A stretch of DNA of 64,000 nt. Source: Dyadobacter flavalbus (GTDB taxonomy: Bacteria; Bacteroidota; Bacteroidia; Cytophagales; Spirosomataceae). Shown here in pieces: positions 62,103 to 64,000 of the stretch. The position numbers and the translations under genes are program-made. The notes under the pieces are model-generated. The model had not been told where the DNA came from. It was given only the letters and a program-made list of their open reading frames with translations, and made no database searches. Location: contig NZ_VBSN01000024.1 of the NCBI RefSeq assembly GCF_006149045.1, forward strand, positions 29,087 through 93,086, given 5' to 3'. Positions within the stretch are counted from its first letter, which is position 1. The number at the start of each line of letters is the position of its first letter.

Positions 62103-63392
62103 TTATTTGCCTGCCGTTTCTGTTTCCCACGATGCTGCGCTGATTCCATTCAGGTCCCAAACAATTTTACCGGCACGCAGCGTAAGTTCTGCTTCCAGTT
62201 TTTTGTCTCCTTTCATTTTCAGTCTTCTTGTATCCAGAAAACCGAAATCACCTTTTCTAAGATTAAAAACGGCTACATCCGCTTCGGAGCCAACAGACAA
62301 GCTTCCAAGATCAGGCCGCTTGATAGCCATTGCCGGATTCCAGGTGACACGAAGAATCGCATCGGGCAGCGACATGCCGATATTCAGAAATTTGGAAACT
62401 ACATTGTCCAGACCTTTCATCCCGCCATTCATGCTGTCTGTATGCAAATCCGTGCTGATGACATCCGGTCTGAACCCCTGTTTCATGGACGGAATAGCCT
62501 GCCGCCACGAAAAGGCACCGCCTCCATGCCCGACATCGAATATCAAACCCTTTTTCTGCGCTTCCAGCACAAACGGTTTTACCTTGCCGTTTTCATCCAC
62601 AACAACTTCCCGCTCAGTGGGGCCGTATGCATAAGTATGCGTGAAAATATCGCCCGGGCGAAGGTAATCTTTAAACAATTTTTCAATGGAAAGCGGCGGC
62701 TTGTGTTCGCCAAAATCGACCATAACCGGCACGTCTGCCAGTTTTCCGGCTTCCACCGCTTTCTCAACCTGCGCATAACCGCCCCAGTAATGCGCTGCCT
62801 TAATACCGACAATGATGTTGGGGAAAAGTTTTTTGATCATATTGGCTGTCATAACCGGATTCATATCCGTCAGGTCCTGCTCTTCGTACCGGCTTGCCAT
62901 GCCCGTTCCGGTGATATTAAGGAATGCAAGGACGCGTGTTTGGGAATGATCAATTGTTTGTGTTTTGAAAACTTTAAAATTTCTCCATCCCGAGGATCCG
63001 GCATCTACAACCGTTGTTATGCCGGCACGGAAAGTGAAGCCATCCGGCGGCAGACTTATAGCTCCGTTAGCTATATATGCATCCGGTACCGTGCCGTTAA
63101 AAACATGCGCATGCATGTCGATCAAGCCGGGCGTAACGTACAAACCTTTTACATCAATGACTTTTTTCGCATCCGTCGCAGGAATATTGGCTGCAACCTG
63201 AACGATTTTTCCGGCCGTAATGCCGACGTCCATGTCTGCATCAATTTTATTTTTGGGATCAATCACATGACCGCCTTTTAGCAGAAGATCAATTTGCTGA
63301 GCGACGGAAGCAAAGGAAATAAAGAAAAAAATGAAGGCGTACAGCATTTTTGGAATGCAGCAAGCTTTCCTTGGAGAAGTTAAAAGAAACAT
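62103..63392 (-). CDS. Exported amidohydrolase/deacetylase family metallohydrolase (copy 2)
   Basis: A 429-residue paralog of the next gene. It shows LLKGGHVIDPKNKID, IDMHAHVFNG, GHGGGAFSWRQ and the metal Asp in ISTDLHTDSMNGG. The signal is FIFFFISFASVAQQ, and an ATG at 63347 may be the true start, as it places the signal near the N-terminus. The two copies share motif order and length throughout, so they arose by tandem duplication. Slightly different active-site surroundings suggest they may split substrate range. Confidence 0.9.
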   Translation of the reverse strand: MFLLTSPRKACCIPKMLYAFIFFFISFASVAQQIDLLLKGGHVIDPKNKIDADMDVGITAGKIVQVAANIPATDAKKVIDVKGLYVTPGLIDMHAHVFNGTVPDAYIANGAISLPPDGFTFRAGITTVVDAGSSGWRNFKVFKTQTIDHSQTRVLAFLNITGTGMASRYEEQDLTDMNPVMTANMIKKLFPNIIVGIKAAHYWGGYAQVEKAVEAGKLADVPVMVDFGEHKPPLSIEKLFKDYLRPGDIFTHTYAYGPTEREVVVDENGKVKPFVLEAQKKGLIFDVGHGGGAFSWRQAIPSMKQGFRPDVISTDLHTDSMNGGMKGLDNVVSKFLNIGMSLPDAILRVTWNPAMAIKRPDLGSLSVGSEADVAVFNLRKGDFGFLDTRRLKMKGDKKLEAELTLRAGKIVWDLNGISAASWETETAGK

Positions 63393-63837
63393 ACTTTAAG
63401 AGTTTAGGAAAGATTTGTCAGGACTTTTAATGATAATCTTTATACAAATCTGCCGCAATCCGGCATTTAATCTGTATCTAAAATCATTTCAGCATTAAAG
63501 ATCTTCACAAACCAAATTATTATACAATATAGTATAACAAGGCAGGAAATATAAATTTCTATTCTTCAATGAATTAAAAAGAAGTGACGATAATGATGAA
63601 CAGGCATTATGCTTCTTTAAAGGCTTTTGAGCCTAGCTGACTGTATAGCTATATATCTGAAATTTCTTCCACTAGCTGAATTATAAGAAACAGCTAAATT
63701 GCCCTCGTTTGGCTTTGGAAATCACTTAAAGTTAAGTGGATAAAAAACAGGAAGCATTACAACCGAACGGGTCTGACAAAGGACAGAAGTTGATCAAGGA
63801 CAAAGGTTATGCTTTTCTTTTATCGGTCTGTTAACGC
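63393..63837. other. Non-coding gap between the amidohydrolase operon and the rRNA operon
   Basis: No gene, tRNA or known RNA is recognised. An imperfect hairpin (aaagaag at 63578-63584 with cttcttt at 63612-63618) has a T-run on the minus strand and may be a weak terminator. The rest is AT-rich and probably includes the promoter of the minus-strand amidohydrolases. Confidence 0.5.
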
Positions 63838-63867
63838 ACGAAGCCCAGCTATACGGATGGGCTTCGT
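63838..63867. terminator. Second hairpin after the 5S rRNA
   Basis: The arms acgaagccca (63838-63847) and tgggcttcgt (63858-63867) are perfectly complementary with a 10-base loop. It lacks a strong T-run, so it may back up the 5S terminator or protect or process the RNA end. Confidence 0.5.
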
Positions 63868-63877
63868 GGTGTGATGC

Positions 63878-63911
63878 AAAAAAAAGACCATCTGATTGGG
63901 ATGGTCTTTTT
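63878..63911 (-). terminator. Terminator of the rRNA operon
   Basis: The 11-bp arms aaaaagaccat (63881-63891) and atggtcttttt (63901-63911) form a hairpin. Read on the minus strand it is followed by eight T residues, just beyond the 5S rRNA 3' end. Confidence 0.85.
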
Positions 63912-63918
63912 GTAATGG

Positions 63919-64000
63919 TATTGTGGCGGCTACCTACTTTACCGGGTTTGATCCAAGTATCATCGGCGGTTCCGGGCTTAACTTCTCTGTTCGGAATGGG
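63919..64000 (-). rRNA. rrf: 5S ribosomal RNA, 3' portion (partial)
   Basis: The minus strand reads cccattccgaacagagaagt, the highly conserved loop B/helix III region of bacterial 5S rRNA, then taagccc and an ending gtaggtagccgccacaa. About 28 bases of the 5' end lie outside the window. It marks the end of an rRNA operon entering from the right. The 3' boundary is estimated from terminal-stem pairing. Confidence 0.93.

Overview
The window looks like a chromosomal segment of a Bacteroidota bacterium, most likely a Cytophagales member close to Dyadobacter or Spirosoma. This is inferred from the SusC/SusD pair, lipoproteins and TonB receptors, the general lack of strong Shine-Dalgarno sequences, several promoter-like TAnnTTTG boxes, and the types of housekeeping genes present. 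Almost everything is ordinary, tightly packed coding sequence on both strands. No prophage, complete insertion sequence or CRISPR array was seen.

Layout. 1-8.4 kb: the 3' end of nrdB, recX, a secreted metallophosphoesterase, a nucleotidyltransferase with a small overlapping partner, tyrS, a secreted GH43-like protein, a Uma2-type nuclease, queA and a membrane protein. 8.5-10.2 kb: a PduO-type cobalamin adenosyltransferase and ilvE. 10.3-20.1 kb: a sugar-use locus made of an AraC regulator, a sodium/solute symporter, a GH130 mannosylglucose phosphorylase, SusC, SusD and a phosphomannose-isomerase-like cupin. This fits uptake and phosphorolysis of beta-mannosyl-glucose from mannan. 20.3-36.5 kb: a mixed region with a DUF72 protein, a class II cyclic-nucleotide phosphodiesterase, DUF2256 plus an unusual photolyase-family protein, an AI-2E family transporter, an ABC1/UbiB kinase with a TetR-like gene, an alditol-oxidase-like flavoprotein, a MocR regulator divergent from a TonB receptor, a quinone oxidoreductase, YccF, a pseudouridine synthase and a DUF3500 protein.

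36.6-43.0 kb: a dGTPase, then a signalling operon (FIST protein, PAS histidine kinase, single-domain response regulator, hybrid kinase with receivers at both ends). 43.1-49.8 kb: an alpha/beta hydrolase lipoprotein and, on the other strand, the complete four-gene ligase-associated DNA repair cassette (exonuclease, ATP-dependent ligase, Lhr-like helicase, PdeM). 50.0-55.7 kb: a FecBCD-like ABC importer translationally coupled to a GT-C glycosyltransferase. 55.9-59.0 kb: an AT-rich lipoprotein with an odd leader, then a KSI-like/GNAT/nitrilase trio. 59.1-63.4 kb: a PQQ-type dehydrogenase fused to cytochrome c and two tandem amidohydrolases. The right edge is the 3' part of a 5S rRNA, the end of an rRNA operon coming in on the minus strand.

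The most unusual structures are non-coding. A family of short TAGC-rich repeats begins exactly at gene stop codons. There is a three-copy 25-bp repeat, a 109-bp nested inverted repeat resembling a MITE, and an inverted repeat wrapped round the putative promoter of the mannoside symporter. In protein space the best oddity is a photolyase-family protein that appears to lack all four iron-sulfur ligands, overlapping a DUF2256 zinc-ribbon-like gene.
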